64,000 bases of DNA, from positions 1,116,001 to 1,180,000 of the forward strand of contig JAMXDE010000005.1 of assembly GCA_026770025.1 (NCBI GenBank), written 5' to 3'. Both the position numbers and the translations under genes were made by a program. Numbering within the stretch: the first letter of the stretch is position 1; each line of letters opens with the position of its first letter. The notes under the pieces are model-generated. The model ran no database searches and was not told the origin of the DNA. It saw only the letters and a list, made by a program, of their open reading frames with translations. Origin of the DNA: Craspedostauros australis. Its lineage: Eukaryota > Bacillariophyta > Bacillariophyceae > Mastogloiales > Achnanthaceae. Shown in pieces: positions 42,711 through 54,561 of this stretch.

Positions 42711-44746
42711 TGTTAGGAATGAAGCCAATGCTGCCAAGGCTGTTGCTGCTGCAACGCCGATCAAATATGTCACAGTGTCAGTCCCAGACAGCCTTGACTG
42801 TTCTGGCCTTTGGTCTTTCTCTTGCCTGCAGCAGGAACATCAGCATTTGGGGGCTTGTCCATTATTAGAACGAAATCGAAGATGGGATTCCGCACCGAAA
42901 CGTAGAGTGATCAGATCGTTGTTGGGGTGAGGATGAGCATTGTTATTAGAGTGTTATTCGTATGAGTGGTTGGATGCAGTCGAGCTCACAAGATTGTATT
43001 CTTGGAACTGTGGGCATGAGATAGACATGACATGTTCTCATGCAATTGGAAGCAGAATTAACACAGAGACAACATGACAAATGTGTGTGTTACTGCGTGA
43101 AGCAGAGTTGGCAGAAGTCAATGAACAAAACACCGCAATATCCCATTTTGTGAATTACGTCTTCTCACAATGTTGCTAGTAGTACGATCACACGATTGAT
43201 CGTATTCACTTGAGAAGGTCTTGGTAAGATTCGCACGTGTCGCACCCAAGATCCAAGTCTGTCCTGATTGGGCAGAGCGGTTCATCTTGGCAAGAAATAT
43301 CAGTATCGTGAGAGTGTGATGTGTGATTGACGGGAAAACGGTTCTTGCGACGCGTGTCGAGATGTACATGTGTGTATATGTCGAGATGTACGTGTATATG
43401 TGCATCGTTCACCTGCTACTCTCTAATACGCACTTGGACGGAATAACTACATTCGTGCCAATAGTATATTGTGATTCGTCAGAATTACAGTGGAAATGGA
43501 ACACAAGAAAATGAGCAGAATTTCTGGAGAGAATTTGCAGTCAACAGTGTCTGAGAGAATCAGGAACATCGTCCGTCCATCCATCAATGGTACCGAGAGA
43601 ATCTCGAGGTACTTCCCAACTAAACCTCAGATGACGATATCATCTGACAGACTACTGCATCACCAATGGAACATGACATCTGGAGAGCAGAAGGACGCCT
43701 ACTAACGTTGACAGGATGTCATCGTGTCACCATGTCAACATCTGTCTCCAAGTCAGAGCAGGAGGCGAAGATGCAATGACCCATGAAGATCATGGATACT
43801 GAAGGTGAACTTCAAATGGTAAGTACTCATGGAGTAGGAACCAGTACTGAATGAACGGAGTGTCAAATGCGGAGCACGCATCAAACACGGAGTATCGTGT
43901 AGCACGAGCACACAATGTTGAGAGAGAGAGAGAGAGAATACAGAGAGGAGCAAAAGAACGTCTCACGTACCGACTCATAGTCGGAGACTGAATCTACGAA
44001 ACAGATTGAAGCGCCAAGAGCATCGGGCAAGAGAGCTGGTGTACACCGAGAGGATCGGAGTAGCCAACTAATGAAATAGCAAACGAACGACTATCAACCA
44101 ACACCACCTTCCACGATCATAGGTTACCGTGAGCAGAACTTGCCAACACTCCCTGGTGTTCATCATGCCATGTCTCATGCATCCTCATGTGTATTCCATC
44201 ATGTCCTCATCATGACATCTCATTGTGCATGTCAGCTCACTTGTTGTCATATACATTCATGTGGTACATTTCCACAGTCATGCATCCATCTCATCACAGG
44301 TTTTGCTCTGATCCATGACATCTTGGTTCCACCTGTGTGATGATTGATGTCATCATTGATTGCTTTTTTGAATGGTTCTGATTGTTCAATCATATAAATA
44401 GTCTTGTCCGACAAAGATATGTGTTACATCTTCCAGATGTTGGTTTCTGTTTCTCAGATGTGATGCAGCTCCTTACCCATTGCCCTGCAACCTTTCTCCT
44501 ATGATGTCGTTGATTGATTTGTCAAGTTGTCATGTTTGATGTTGGGACATCCTGTCTTGCGTTGCCATGGTTTCTCTTGATTCATGGAGGACAGGCTGTT
44601 TTTCTTGGTAAGACTGAGATCAGTCATGGTTGCGTTGGGTCAAGGGTGTGATCGGCAAGAGTCGATTTTGTTCAGTCATGATTGATATGATTGGGAGGTG
44701 CGGCAATCGTGGGTATGTTGCAAAGTTGTATCCCCAATTCCTAACA
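42711..44746. other. Candidate element bounded by TGTTAGGAAT inverted termini
   Basis: TGTTAGGAAT at 42711-42720 and ATTCCTAACA at 44737-44746 are perfect 10-bp inverted ends of the TG...CA type. They are flanked by GGCAG (42706-42710) and GGTAG (44747-44751), a 5-bp direct repeat with one mismatch. Inside are no long frames. It could be a large solo LTR or a non-autonomous element, but inverted 10-mers 2 kb apart may also be chance. Confidence 0.35.
42865..43352 (-). repeat. Diverged copy of an LTR-like repeat (inverse of 58773-59251)
   Basis: Its reverse complement aligns along ~480 bp with 58773-59251. For example GTAGTACGATCACACGATTG and CAAGATCCAAGTCTGTCCTG are shared exactly; identity is roughly nine-tenths in the best part by eye. 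It ends at ...CGTCGCAAGAACCG, the sequence that is interrupted by the young copia element in the other copy. Confidence 0.82.
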
Positions 44747-46786
44747 GGTAGGATGAAGAAACGATGTCACACAGCTGACATGGCCCTGCACTGATTGACT
44801 TTGTTCAGTGCTTGAGGGCGGATGTTGATCCTTGCTCCTTACTCTCTTCATATGCTGTTGCATTGTAGTGTCAATCATAACAGCTCAGCATTCAGTTGAG
44901 GTTGAGATGACAATGCAGCAGTGGCTGAGGTTGGAGTTCACCCTCGGATTCCCTGCTTGAGTTGAAGTAAGTTGGATATGTGTGCCATGACCAAAACAAC
45001 ACTGTAGTGGTCATAGGCATGGAGGGAATCGAGGAATGATGCAGCAGGGAGGATTTGAGGAGCATCTAATTCCCAAGGCAGAATGGAATCAGGTTGGTCA
45101 TGGCATTGAGTCAGCACTGATCCGTGAATGGGAAAAGAGAAAGGTGGAGAAAAGATTTTGTAGTCGATCAAGTCGGAAGGCTTCGCGCCAAAAGCGAGAA
45201 TCTCAGACATCGGTGGAGGACACCATGTTTTGCTGATAGTCTGTCCCCAATTGAATCTCAACTATTGATATCCATGGTGAGTTTTGTTTCACGGTGTTCT
45301 TAGTGCACCTTCCTTCAAAGGAAGATCGGGGGGGTCAGAGGGCCCCAATTCTTCCTTCAAAGGAAGCCTTCCTTTGAAGGAAGAATTTTGGCCTCTCAGG
45401 AGGGGTCAAAATCCCAAAAAAACAGACCCCAACGCAAACATGACACCCCACTGCGTCAAAACAACACGGTTTTTGCGTTACGCGATACATACGGACGTTG
45501 CAACCGCAAATTCACTTCTGGTTGCTGTGCTTTACAGACTAGTGCCAAAATTGAAGCACACTCATGCAGCACTTGACGCGAGCATGTATTTTATACGATT
45601 GCATCCAACGCTTCGATGCCAATGGCAGTTGCTCCACTGTATTCTTAATATGAAACTTATTCAACATTGTTGGTAGTTATGCATTGATTGTCATCGTATC
45701 ATCATTATTTTGACGTTTACATTGCGGCAGTTTGCGTCTAGAGAGCGTCTACCTGAATCATTTCTCTTCGCGGTTCTTCGTGTTGTTGTGTGGCATCCTT
45801 GTGCTGATCGTCGGTGTTGGTGTCGAGTCGTGCCTTTTGGTGGTTGGTTGTTGCGAAGTGGGTTTTGTATCACCAATCGACGGACAGACCTCGGCCGTCG
45901 AAGATGAGGCTTGGATCCTGTGTGTGGAACATGTGGATGTCTATGGACTTGACAAAGTTTTGTAATACAGTGGAGGAGATACATGTGCCACACATGATCT
46001 TCTTTCGTGCGTGTCTCAAACAAGCCTCGTACAATTACCGTTGTTCTGTCATCGCTTTGCTCAGTGTTCGATCCCTTGTGTCCGTTGTTTTCACCGGCGG
46101 TTAACGGCGATGATTTGACGTTACGATGCCAACTCTTCTGTATTCGAGGTCCATTCTGTCACCGGTACACGTTCGACACGGATGACAAACAGCATCAGCC
46201 AATCAAACGAATTCTGGGTCGCGCATCCACTTTTCGCCGTTCTCCGGAGCTGCCTCCATCTTGTGCAAAAATCCAACACATCCGCCTTTCGGCATCCAAC
46301 GCAACAAGCCAAGTCAATGCGTGAGGACGAGCAGGCACAACTGCACCGTACTCAGTCTGCAAATGACAATGGGGGAATCAATCCAGACTCTGCAAGGACC
46401 GCACCTGCCATGCCCGTATTGCACCAACGATCAGTCCAATGCAAAATCCAACTGTGCAGATGTAACCACCATGAAAATCTTGGTGGATGGATGAGAGGAC
46501 GTTGTTGCAGTTGTTCATTTGAGGCATCGATAGAGAAATAAGCGAAAGGTGCAAGAATGCCGCATGTTTGCATGTTGGATACCGGCTGTGTGTGGACGAC
46601 ACAAGTCATTGCAACAACTCTGATCATAATTAAAATGCAAAGATTAGATTACCTCCTTGGCATCTGCGCCGTAGGCGCTTTTCTCCGCCTCTTTGCAACT
46701 TCCTACCGTGCGGGAAGAGAGCACGGAATCTGTAGTACATAATTGATATGCATCATGACACTGGACGAGCTCCCTCGGCGACCCTG
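43353..46786. other. Gene-poor interval
   Basis: Short, AT- and TG-rich frames only. A GTCGAGATGTAC-type duplicated segment lies at ~43357-43400, a (GA)n tract at ~43920-43938, and TCAT-rich low complexity at ~44130-44340. No supportable gene. Confidence 0.45.
45347..45387. repeat. Perfect 20-bp inverted repeat with 1-nt spacer
   Basis: 45347-45366 is the exact reverse complement of 45368-45387, separated by a single C. A further copy of the core CTTCCTTCAAAGGAAG lies at 45309-45324. The flanks carry GGGGGGTCAGAGGGCCCC-like and CCTCTCAGGAGGGGTC segments. It may be the end or centre of a foldback element. Confidence 0.8.
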
Positions 46787-47808
46787 CTAACTTCCACCGG
46801 GATCGGGCTGGGCGTGCTGCTTGTATTGAATCCAGCGGAGCAATGTACCATGGGCAATCAGCTCCGCCAATATTCGTGCAGCCTGCTCCAGCCAAACCGC
46901 AGCCTGTTGCACCAGCGCCTCCCTTCCTGGAGCTGTGCGGACCATCCGCTCGTGGCTTGGCTGAACTTCCTCGAGGCGACGCCGAACTGAAGCTACTCGC
47001 TGCTGCAAAGCTTGCTCGATTTCGGCTTCGGCCGAGTCTTCTTGATGAAACTGCGCTTCGTTCCGAAGCTGCCATTGCTCCCACGCTATTTTCCAGATTC
47101 GTCGAATGAGTTGTGCTGACCACTTTCTGGCCGTTTTTCCGTGTCCTGACTTTTCAGAAATTGACCTTGGAGGATACTCCATTGTTCGGAGAGCAAACCC
47201 TTTCGCAAGGCCGTCGCTCCTATGGACTGCTGGCTTCCTACCGCTGTCTGCATGCCCACACTCATATCCGCCGGACGCAACAGGACCATGCCGCTGATTT
47301 GGCTGCACAGCACCGAAACTATCGCCTGCATGACGCCGGGGCTTGTGGGATATTTCTGCATCCAGCCGCGTATGCTTGCCGCGTGCCTGGTCGCCGCTTG
47401 CACTCTCGCACGGTCTCTGCACTCCCAAAAGTGCTCACTGCTCTCCCGTTCCCCACAATTGGGACACTTATCGGAGTCGTGCAGGCCCCATCGCTTCATG
47501 CGTTGGCCTGCAGCCGCCTCTCCGGCTATGAGCTTGATTGAGAGAATCTTCTTTGTGTGGTCAAGGCCTTGCAACGCTCCCGCGACGGCTGCCCAATGTA
47601 CCTGGTCGCCGTGATGGAGCACTCGCCTTGCCTGCAGGACCCCAATGGCCTCCTGGGCTGCGTGCCGCTCCGAAACACTGGCAAACCGTACCGACATCAG
47701 CTTGGACTGACGATGGAATGACACTTGCTCCCCATATATATAGCCCCTGTAGACGTGCTCCTCTGGCAAGGACACTCTTGCTGCGCCCGCCAGACGACCC
47801 ACCTCCAC
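46787..47808 (-). pseudogene. Frameshifted C-terminal fragment of a non-LTR-type retroelement protein
   Basis: On the minus strand, 47808-47086 encodes a zinc-binding segment of the zf-RVT kind: SIKLIAGEAAAGQRMKRWGL followed by CPNCGE...SSEHFWECR (C-x2-C...H...C), then a helical tail to LLSEQWSILQGQF. A second frame, 47428-46787, continues the same tail after about 47130: ARKWSAQLIRRIWKIAWEQW, LRNEAQF and a coiled stretch with ALQQRVASVRRRLEEV. This order is typical downstream of the reverse transcriptase in LINE-like proteins. The RT itself is absent and the frame is broken, so it is a dead fragment. No host role is suggested. Confidence 0.55.
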
Positions 47809-49144
47809 ATTGACATTCCAACAACTATGGATGAGCAGGACGCATCAAAGGAATAAAGTTGGAGGTTCCTACAAAGTTTGAGGTTGAAAGACTGCCTGGA
47901 AAGTGTTGACAGAAAGGAACAAGCGGAGGACAATCGGTTTCCGAGGGATGGTGAAGCACCTATCACATGACTTTGGCTGGTGTGGTGGTGCATATGAACA
48001 TCCACCACATCGCCAACCCACCCATGCAAGCTATGTGAAGCATCAAGCCAGGAATGGGATGGAGAAGTGGGGATTGGATTTATTGAATGGAAGAGGTTGC
48101 AATCGATCAAATGCAGCAAATGCATGTTATTGACATGAAAGACAATTGACAATGGCACCAGCATCAGGATGGATTGAATTGCAGAGATGCAACTTGGGGC
48201 AATTTGGGATACATCGGGGTGTCCTCAATACCTCAGGTACTGAGGTGTGCTGCATGAGGAGAACTGACATGGTTGCGAGCAAGAGATATGATCCAGCACA
48301 GCAGCCGCCTCCGGATCGACCTTCATTGCCAAACATGTTGGTTTTCAACTGTGTGCTGACAATGTGCACTGAATCGAGATACAACTGTGCATGCTTGCCA
48401 GGGATGGATACACATGGGCTATATGGAGACAATGTGGCACCCAGGTGGAATGACATGATGGCGCACATCATCTTGTATGGCGAAGTGATGGCAATATGAT
48501 GCCCTCCATAGTTTGGGGGAGCACACAATCACACAATATCAACAAAAATGATGTTAAATCTAAAGTCAATTTCAATGTAACTTCAATATTCCTATACATC
48601 GCCAGTGAGGTGTTCACAAGGCACACTTCTTCTCCTTTTCGAATGATCTGGTGCTGCTACATAGGATGATAGGCGCTTTTTGGATGGATTGCAATGTTGT
48701 TCTGGACCGAACTGTCCCACACACCACAGGTTCCGCACTGGAGCACCAAACCTCAACAACAAGTGCTATTGGTATGACAAAAGTCTGGTGCATCATAAGA
48801 TCGATGTAATGTAATGTAATGTAATGTGACAGAACCATGGATGTGATGAAGTGTGGGTGGATGGAGATGTGATGACGCAATGGACATGATGTCATGTGAG
48901 TGGATGTGGGTGGATGCGACAGTGAACGAAATGTGATGCAGTGCCAATGTGATGCAGATGCAATCGTACAATGGATGAGGACGCCAGAACAATGCAATAC
49001 AGATTCGACAGTCCAATGGATATGATGTGGCACGTATGCCACAGAGCAAAGGATGTCATCCAAAATAGATATCATGAGGCAACACATGTGATTTGCGGTG
49101 AGTGCATGCAAACGCCTCGGTGTAAAGGATGTGATTTGGAGTGA
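47809..49144. other. Gene-poor interval grading into the satellite
   Basis: Frames near 48127-48528 occur on both strands but lack ATG context or domains. A TGTAA pentamer array lies at ~48806-48829. From ~48830 on, isolated degenerate satellite monomers appear (for example ATTCGACAGTCCAATGGAT near 49002). Confidence 0.5.
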
Positions 49145-52100
49145 GTGGATGCATATGCTGACTCTACAGTCGAATGCGTGTCATCTGGAGTGAGTGGGCA
49201 AGCAGTCGACAGTCCAATGGATGTGGCTTGGCGCGAGTGCTGGTGGATGTGCCAGTCGGATGGTTGTAACTTGGTGGGAGTGGATGTGGATTCGACAGTC
49301 CAGTTGGTGTGGCTGGGTGCGACTGGGTGTGGATTCGACAGTCCAGTTGGTGCGACTGGATGCGGATTCGACAGATCAGTTGGTGTGGCTTGGTGAGAGT
49401 GGGTGTGGATTCGACAGTCCAGTTGGTGAGAGTGGATATGAATTCGACAGTCCAGTTGGTGTGGCTGGGTGCGACTGGGTGTGGATTCAACAGATCAGTT
49501 GGTGTGGCTTGGTGAGAGTGGGTGTGGATTCGACAGTCGAGTTGGTGAGAGTGGATATGAATTCGACAGTCCAGTTGGTGTGGCTGGGTGCGACTGGGTG
49601 TGGATTCGACAGTCCAGTTGGTGAGAGTGGATATGAATTCGACAGTCCAGTTGGTGTGGCTGGGTGCGACTGGGTGTGGATTCGACAGTCCAGTTGGTGC
49701 GACTGGGTGTGGATTCAACAGATCAGTTGGTGTGGCTTGGTGAGAGTGGGTGTGGATTCAACAGATCAGTTGGTGTGGCTTGGTGAGAGTGGGTGTGGAT
49801 TCGACAGTCGAGTTGGTGAGAGTGGATATGAATTCGACAGTCCAATTGGTGTGGCTTGGTACGACTGGGTGTGGATTCGACAGTCGAGTTGGTGAGAGTG
49901 GATATGAATTCGACAGTCCAGTTGGTGTGGCTGGGTGCGACTGGGTGTGGATTCGACAGTCCAGTTGGTGAGAGTGGATATGAATTCGACAGTCCAGTTG
50001 GTGTGGCTGGGTGCGACTGGGTGTGGATTCAACAGATCAGTTGGTGTGGCTTGGTGAGAGTGGGTGTGGATTCGACAGTCCAGTTGGTGCGACTGGGTGT
50101 GGATTCAACAGATCAGTTGGTGTGGCTTGGTGAGAGTGGGTGTGGATTCGACAGTCGAGTTGGTGAGAGTGGATATGAATTCGACAGTCCAATTGGTGTG
50201 GCTTGGTACGACTGGGTGTGGATTCGACAGTCGAGTTGGTGAGAGTGGATATGAATTCGACAGTCCAGTTGGTGTGGCTGGGTGCGACTGGGTGTGGATT
50301 CGACAGTCCAGTTGGTGAGAGTGGATATGAATTCGACAGTCCAGTTGGTGTGGCTGGGTGCGACTGGGTGTGGATTCGACAGTCCAGTTGGTGCGACTGG
50401 GTGTGGATTCAACAGATCAGTTGGTGTGGCTTGGTGAGAGTGGGTGTGGATTCAACAGATCAGTTGGTGTGGCTTGGTGAGAGTGGGTGTGGATTCGACA
50501 GTCGAGTTGGTGAGAGTGGATATGAATTCGACAGTCCAATTGGTGTGGCTTGGTACGACTGGGTGTGGATTCGACAGTCGAGTTGGTGAGAGTGGATATG
50601 AATTCGACAGTCCAGTTGGTGTGGCTGGGTGCGACTGGGTGTGGATTCGACAGTCCAGTTGGTGAGAGTGGATATGAATTCGACAGTCCAGTTGGTGTGG
50701 CTGGGTGCGACTGGGTGTGGATTCGACAGTCCAGTTGGTGCGACTGGGTGTGGATTCAACAGATCAGTTGGTGTGGCTTGGTGAGAGTGGGTGTGGATTC
50801 AACAGATCAGTTGGTGTGGCTTGGTGAGAGTGGGTGTGGATTCGACAGTCGAGTTGGTGAGAGTGGATATGAATTCGACAGTCCAATTGGTGTGGCTTGG
50901 TACGACTGGGTGTGGATTCGACAGTCGAGTTGGTGAGAGTGGATATGAATTCGACAGTCCAGTTGGTGTGGCTGGGTGCGACTGGGTGTGGATTCGACAG
51001 TCCAGTTGGTGAGAGTGGATATGAATTCGACAGTCCAGTTGGTGTGGCTGGGTGCGACTGGGTGTGGATTCAACAGATCAGTTGGTGTGGCTTGGTGAGA
51101 GTGGGTGTGGATTCGACAGTCCAGTTGGTGCGACTGGGTGTGGATTCAACAGATCAGTTGGTGTGGCTTGGTGAGAGTGGGTGTGGATTCGACAGTCGAG
51201 TTGGTGAGAGTGGATATGAATTCGACAGTCCAATTGGTGTGGCTTGGTACGACTGGGTGTGGATTCGACAGTCGAGTTGGTGAGAGTGGATATGAATTCG
51301 ACAGTCCAGTTGGTGTGGCTGGGTGCGACTGGGTGTGGATTCGACAGTCCAGTTGGTGAGAGTGGATATGAATTCGACAGTCCAGTTGGTGTGGCTGGGT
51401 GCGACTGGGTGTGGATTCGACAGTCCAGTTGGTGCGACTGGGTGTGGATTCAACAGATCAGTTGGTGTGGCTTGGTGAGAGTGGGTGTGGATTCAACAGA
51501 TCAGTTGGTGTGGCTTGGTGAGAGTGGGTGTGGATTCGACAGTCGAGTTGGTGAGAGTGGATATGAATTCGACAGTCCAATTGGTGTGGCTTGGTACGAC
51601 TGGGTGTGGATTCGACAGTCGAGTTGGTGAGAGTGGATATGAATTCGACAGTCCAGTTGGTGTGGCTGGGTGCGACTGGGTGTGGATTCGACAGTCCAGT
51701 TGGTGAGAGTGGATATGAATTCGACAGTCCAGTTGGTGTGGCTGGGTGCGACTGGGTGTGGATTCAACAGATCAGTTGGTGTGGCTTGGTGAGAGTGGGT
51801 GTGGATTCGACAGTCGAGTTGGTGAGAGTGGATATGAATTCGACAGTCCAGTTGGTGTGGCTGGGTGCGACTGGGTGTGGATTCGACAGTCCAGTTGGTG
51901 CGACTGGGTGTGGATTCAACAGATCAGTTGGTGTGGCTTGGTGCGACTGGGTGTGGATTCGACAGTCCAGTTGGTGCGACTGGGTGTGGATTCAACAGAT
52001 CAGTTGGTGTGGCTTGGTACGACTGGGTGTGGATTCAACAGTCGAGTTGGTGAGAGTGGATATGAATTCGACAGTCCAGTTGGTGTGGCTGGGTGCGACT

Positions 52101-52236
52101 GGGTGTGGATTCAACAGATCAGTGGGTGTGGCTTGGTGAGAGTGGGTGTGGATTCGACAGTCGAGTTGGTGAGAGTGGATATGAATTCGACAGTCCAGTT
52201 GGTGTGGCTGGGTGCGACTGGGTGTGGATTTATTAG
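49145..52236 (+). repeat. Tandem satellite of 33/43-bp monomers in a 347-bp higher-order repeat
   Basis: Monomers share ATTCGACAGTCCAGTTGGTG and come in ~33-bp and ~43-bp forms. The variant TCCAATTGGT recurs at 49841, 50188, 50535, 50882, 51229 and 51576, exactly 347 bp apart each time; 347 equals five 43s plus four 33s. Two arrangements of monomers inside the 347-bp unit alternate in the order A, B, B, A, B, A. The left flank (48830-49280) carries older, degenerate monomers, while the centre is nearly uniform. Open frames inside are by-products of monomer length and are not counted as genes. Confidence 0.95.
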
Positions 52237-52372
52237 CGCACGCTAAATCTCTAACAATAGCGACACCCGTCGACCAATCAGAAATCTCCACTTTTCTTAC
52301 CTTTTCCGTTCCGAACGGAAATTTTGGTCGAAAATCCGTTGTGTCAGATTTGTGTCGCATTTCGCGTCGCAA
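52237..52372 (+). repeat. Probable 5' portion of the second copia element's LTR
   Basis: This unique stretch lies between the satellite and the young copia element. It ends GCGTCGCAA, which matches the site in the reverse-complement repeat copy near 43345 (CGCGTCGCAAGAACC). It begins near TTAGCGCACGCTAA, a small inverted repeat. It is assigned as the left part of an LTR split by the insertion; the left edge is uncertain. Confidence 0.5.
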
Positions 52373-52547
52373 CAAACCAGGATATGTATGAAACCGTTGA
52401 AACGGCGTTACACGATAGCCGCCACTACCAATCATGGACGACACAGCAATGAGACAACAACATGGACGCATACGACATCGATGAGACTCATAATCTGCAT
52501 CTTTACTCTTTTTCACTCTAAATCAGTTTCACGTGTGTCGTAACTTG
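52373..52547 (+). repeat. 5' LTR of copia element 1
   Basis: 175 bp, identical to 58594-58768. It contains a CCGTT-GA-AACGG hairpin near its start. The 4-bp GCAA target duplication precedes it. The sequence after it (GTTTATCATTCTCATCC) is where a primer-binding site would be; I could not match it to a specific tRNA. Confidence 0.93.
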
Positions 52548-53025
52548 GTTTATCATTCTCATCCGCTCATGCGGGCATGTGCGAGCGTGTAGGGACCGCC
52601 TGAAGAGGCGACGATAATACTGGGACCCCGCTCCGAGGGTGGACCGTCACCAAGCCGGCACTGCTTGTGCTGTGCTGCATCCTCTTTGACCATGGTGTGC
52701 TGATGCAGAGTGACCGGCATCAGCGGGATGCAATCTCACCGTTCGCGTTGCGAGGTGTTGATGACACTGGTGGACGCACCGACCGTGGGTCACACGGAAA
52801 TCCCTACTGAGACACACGCTGTCATCAGCGTAAAGATCGTGTGCCTTATTGCCCGGTCTGTGCTTCTCATCGCGGATCCACACCACGAAAACACACGTTG
52901 AAACGCTTTTTCACGTCGAAAACACACCATGTCCCAGTGTGATTTTCTTGACAACACAATCTCCCTCTCCCTTCACTACTTCTCTCTCATCCTCATCAAC
53001 CACATCATACACGAACATCAACAAC

Positions 53026-54519
53026 ATGGCAGCCGCTGCAAACCCCAACGTCAACGAGATACGTGACTATTGCAAGAACATACTCAGCTTCCCCGATGAT
53101 GACATCGTCGATGCTTTGGAGGATCAAGGTTTGACCAAATTCGACGATTTTCTCTCCATCACCGACGAAGGCGTTACTGCCCTGTGCAAGCGCATCTGTG
53201 ACGGTAGCGGATTTATCGAAAATCCTGCATACAAGGCGGGAGCCAAGGGCAACACACCACCGCAAATCAAGGATCCAGGCATCAGCGTTGGTTGGGTTCA
53301 TGAAACGAAACTGCGCCAACTTCGCTATGCACGATTCCACTTTCAACGCATTCAACGTCCTTTCACGGCGGCAGAGGCACCCATGGATCGCCTCGTTGCG
53401 CTATGGGAACTCTTCCTTGAGGAACAACGCATCAAGAAGGAAACCGAGATGGACATGCCAGAACGGCTGGTCAAAGTGGACCGTGTCCGTGACAGCCTCG
53501 AAGACATTCAGAACTACTTGGAGAACACACATGGTGCACTCGACACTCCACTTTCCTATGTGATCCGTGAGGATGCACGTAAACCCGAAGACCGCACACC
53601 GGCCATCAACGACGGATTTGGTGTACCCACCATGAAGGAGGAGCTCATTGACCGAGCCATTCATGAAGGCATCCGCTACGACGCTGACAATGCCAAAGTG
53701 TGGCAGGTGGTTCGTCATGTCACTCACGGCGGACCTGCATGGGCTTGGGTCCAAGGCTTCGAGCGCGCACGCAATGGTCGTGCCGCATTCATTGCTCTCA
53801 AGGAACACTATCACGGCGACTCCTTTCAGGCGCGCACCAAGGCAGCAGCATCCAAGACGATTGCAACCAGCTTCTATGACGGCAAGTCACGTCAGTTTTC
53901 ATTCGAACGATACGCACAGATCATGAAAGGCGCGTTCGAGGACATGGCACGATGCGGTGAACCGTTGGTGAACGCGGCGAAAGTGCGCCACTTCCTCGAT
54001 GGTATCCATGATTCTCGTCTCGACAGCGCATGCGTTGCTATCAAGATCAATGAAGCTCTTCGTGAAGACTTGCCCGGGGCCATCAATGTCCTGAGCGAAG
54101 TCATTGATCACAAACAAATCGCATCACCCAGACGCTCCATTGGCTCGATGGACCGCAGTAAAGGTGGTCGTGGCAACCGGAATGGAACACCAAGCAAGGG
54201 TGGTCGCGGAGGTCAAGGCAAACCCAAGAAGTATGATCCAAACATGGTCATCACTGATCGCCACTACTCACCCGACGAGTGGTCGGTCATGTCATCCGCA
54301 CAGAAGACCAAGGCACTTGAGATGCGTGCTGAACGAGACAAGCGCCGTGGGGTCATGTCGGTGGGCAGGAGCACGCCATCCAAACGTCCTCATGAAGAGA
54401 CCGATGGGCACTATGGGCCACGCGATGCGGCTAATCAAGGCGGTAATCCATCTGGCACCAACAATCAGGCTGGAATCGGCAGTATGGCCACCCGCCGCAA
54501 CCAGCAAGGACGTTCCTGA
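53026..54519 (+). CDS. Copia element 1 Gag
   Basis: From the ATG at 53026 there are 497 residues. The N-terminal ~60 residues look like a SAM-type helical domain (DIVDALEDQGLTKFDDFLSI). The capsid-like centre is helical, with TAAEAPMDRLVALWELFLEEQ and AFIALKEHYHGDSF. The C-terminus is Gly/Arg/Lys-rich (GGRGNRNGTPSKGGRGGQGK) and probably binds RNA. No CCHC zinc knuckle is present. It ends at TGA (54517-54519) in the same frame as Pol. The protein would form the particle shell. Confidence 0.9.
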   Translation: MAAAANPNVNEIRDYCKNILSFPDDDIVDALEDQGLTKFDDFLSITDEGVTALCKRICDGSGFIENPAYKAGAKGNTPPQIKDPGISVGWVHETKLRQLRYARFHFQRIQRPFTAAEAPMDRLVALWELFLEEQRIKKETEMDMPERLVKVDRVRDSLEDIQNYLENTHGALDTPLSYVIREDARKPEDRTPAINDGFGVPTMKEELIDRAIHEGIRYDADNAKVWQVVRHVTHGGPAWAWVQGFERARNGRAAFIALKEHYHGDSFQARTKAAASKTIATSFYDGKSRQFSFERYAQIMKGAFEDMARCGEPLVNAAKVRHFLDGIHDSRLDSACVAIKINEALREDLPGAINVLSEVIDHKQIASPRRSIGSMDRSKGGRGNRNGTPSKGGRGGQGKPKKYDPNMVITDRHYSPDEWSVMSSAQKTKALEMRAERDKRRGVMSVGRSTPSKRPHEETDGHYGPRDAANQGGNPSGTNNQAGIGSMATRRNQQGRS

Positions 54520-54561
54520 CCACAAAGTCGCATTCGACGGCTCACATCCGTCGGCGTGTCT
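54520..54561 (+). promoter_or_regulatory. In-frame Gag-Pol junction after UGA
   Basis: Between the Gag TGA (54517-54519) and the first Pol ATG (54562) the frame stays open with no other stop, so reading UGA as sense would yield a continuous Gag-Pol. The context is TCC TGA CCA. No obvious pseudoknot was worked out by eye. Confidence 0.5.

Noticed and set aside
49309-52246. Repeated ~128-codon open frames with GVDSTVQLVWLG-type peptide repeats
   Set aside because: They recur with the 347-bp satellite period on both strands and begin and end wherever monomer lengths shift the frame. There is no start context or domain.
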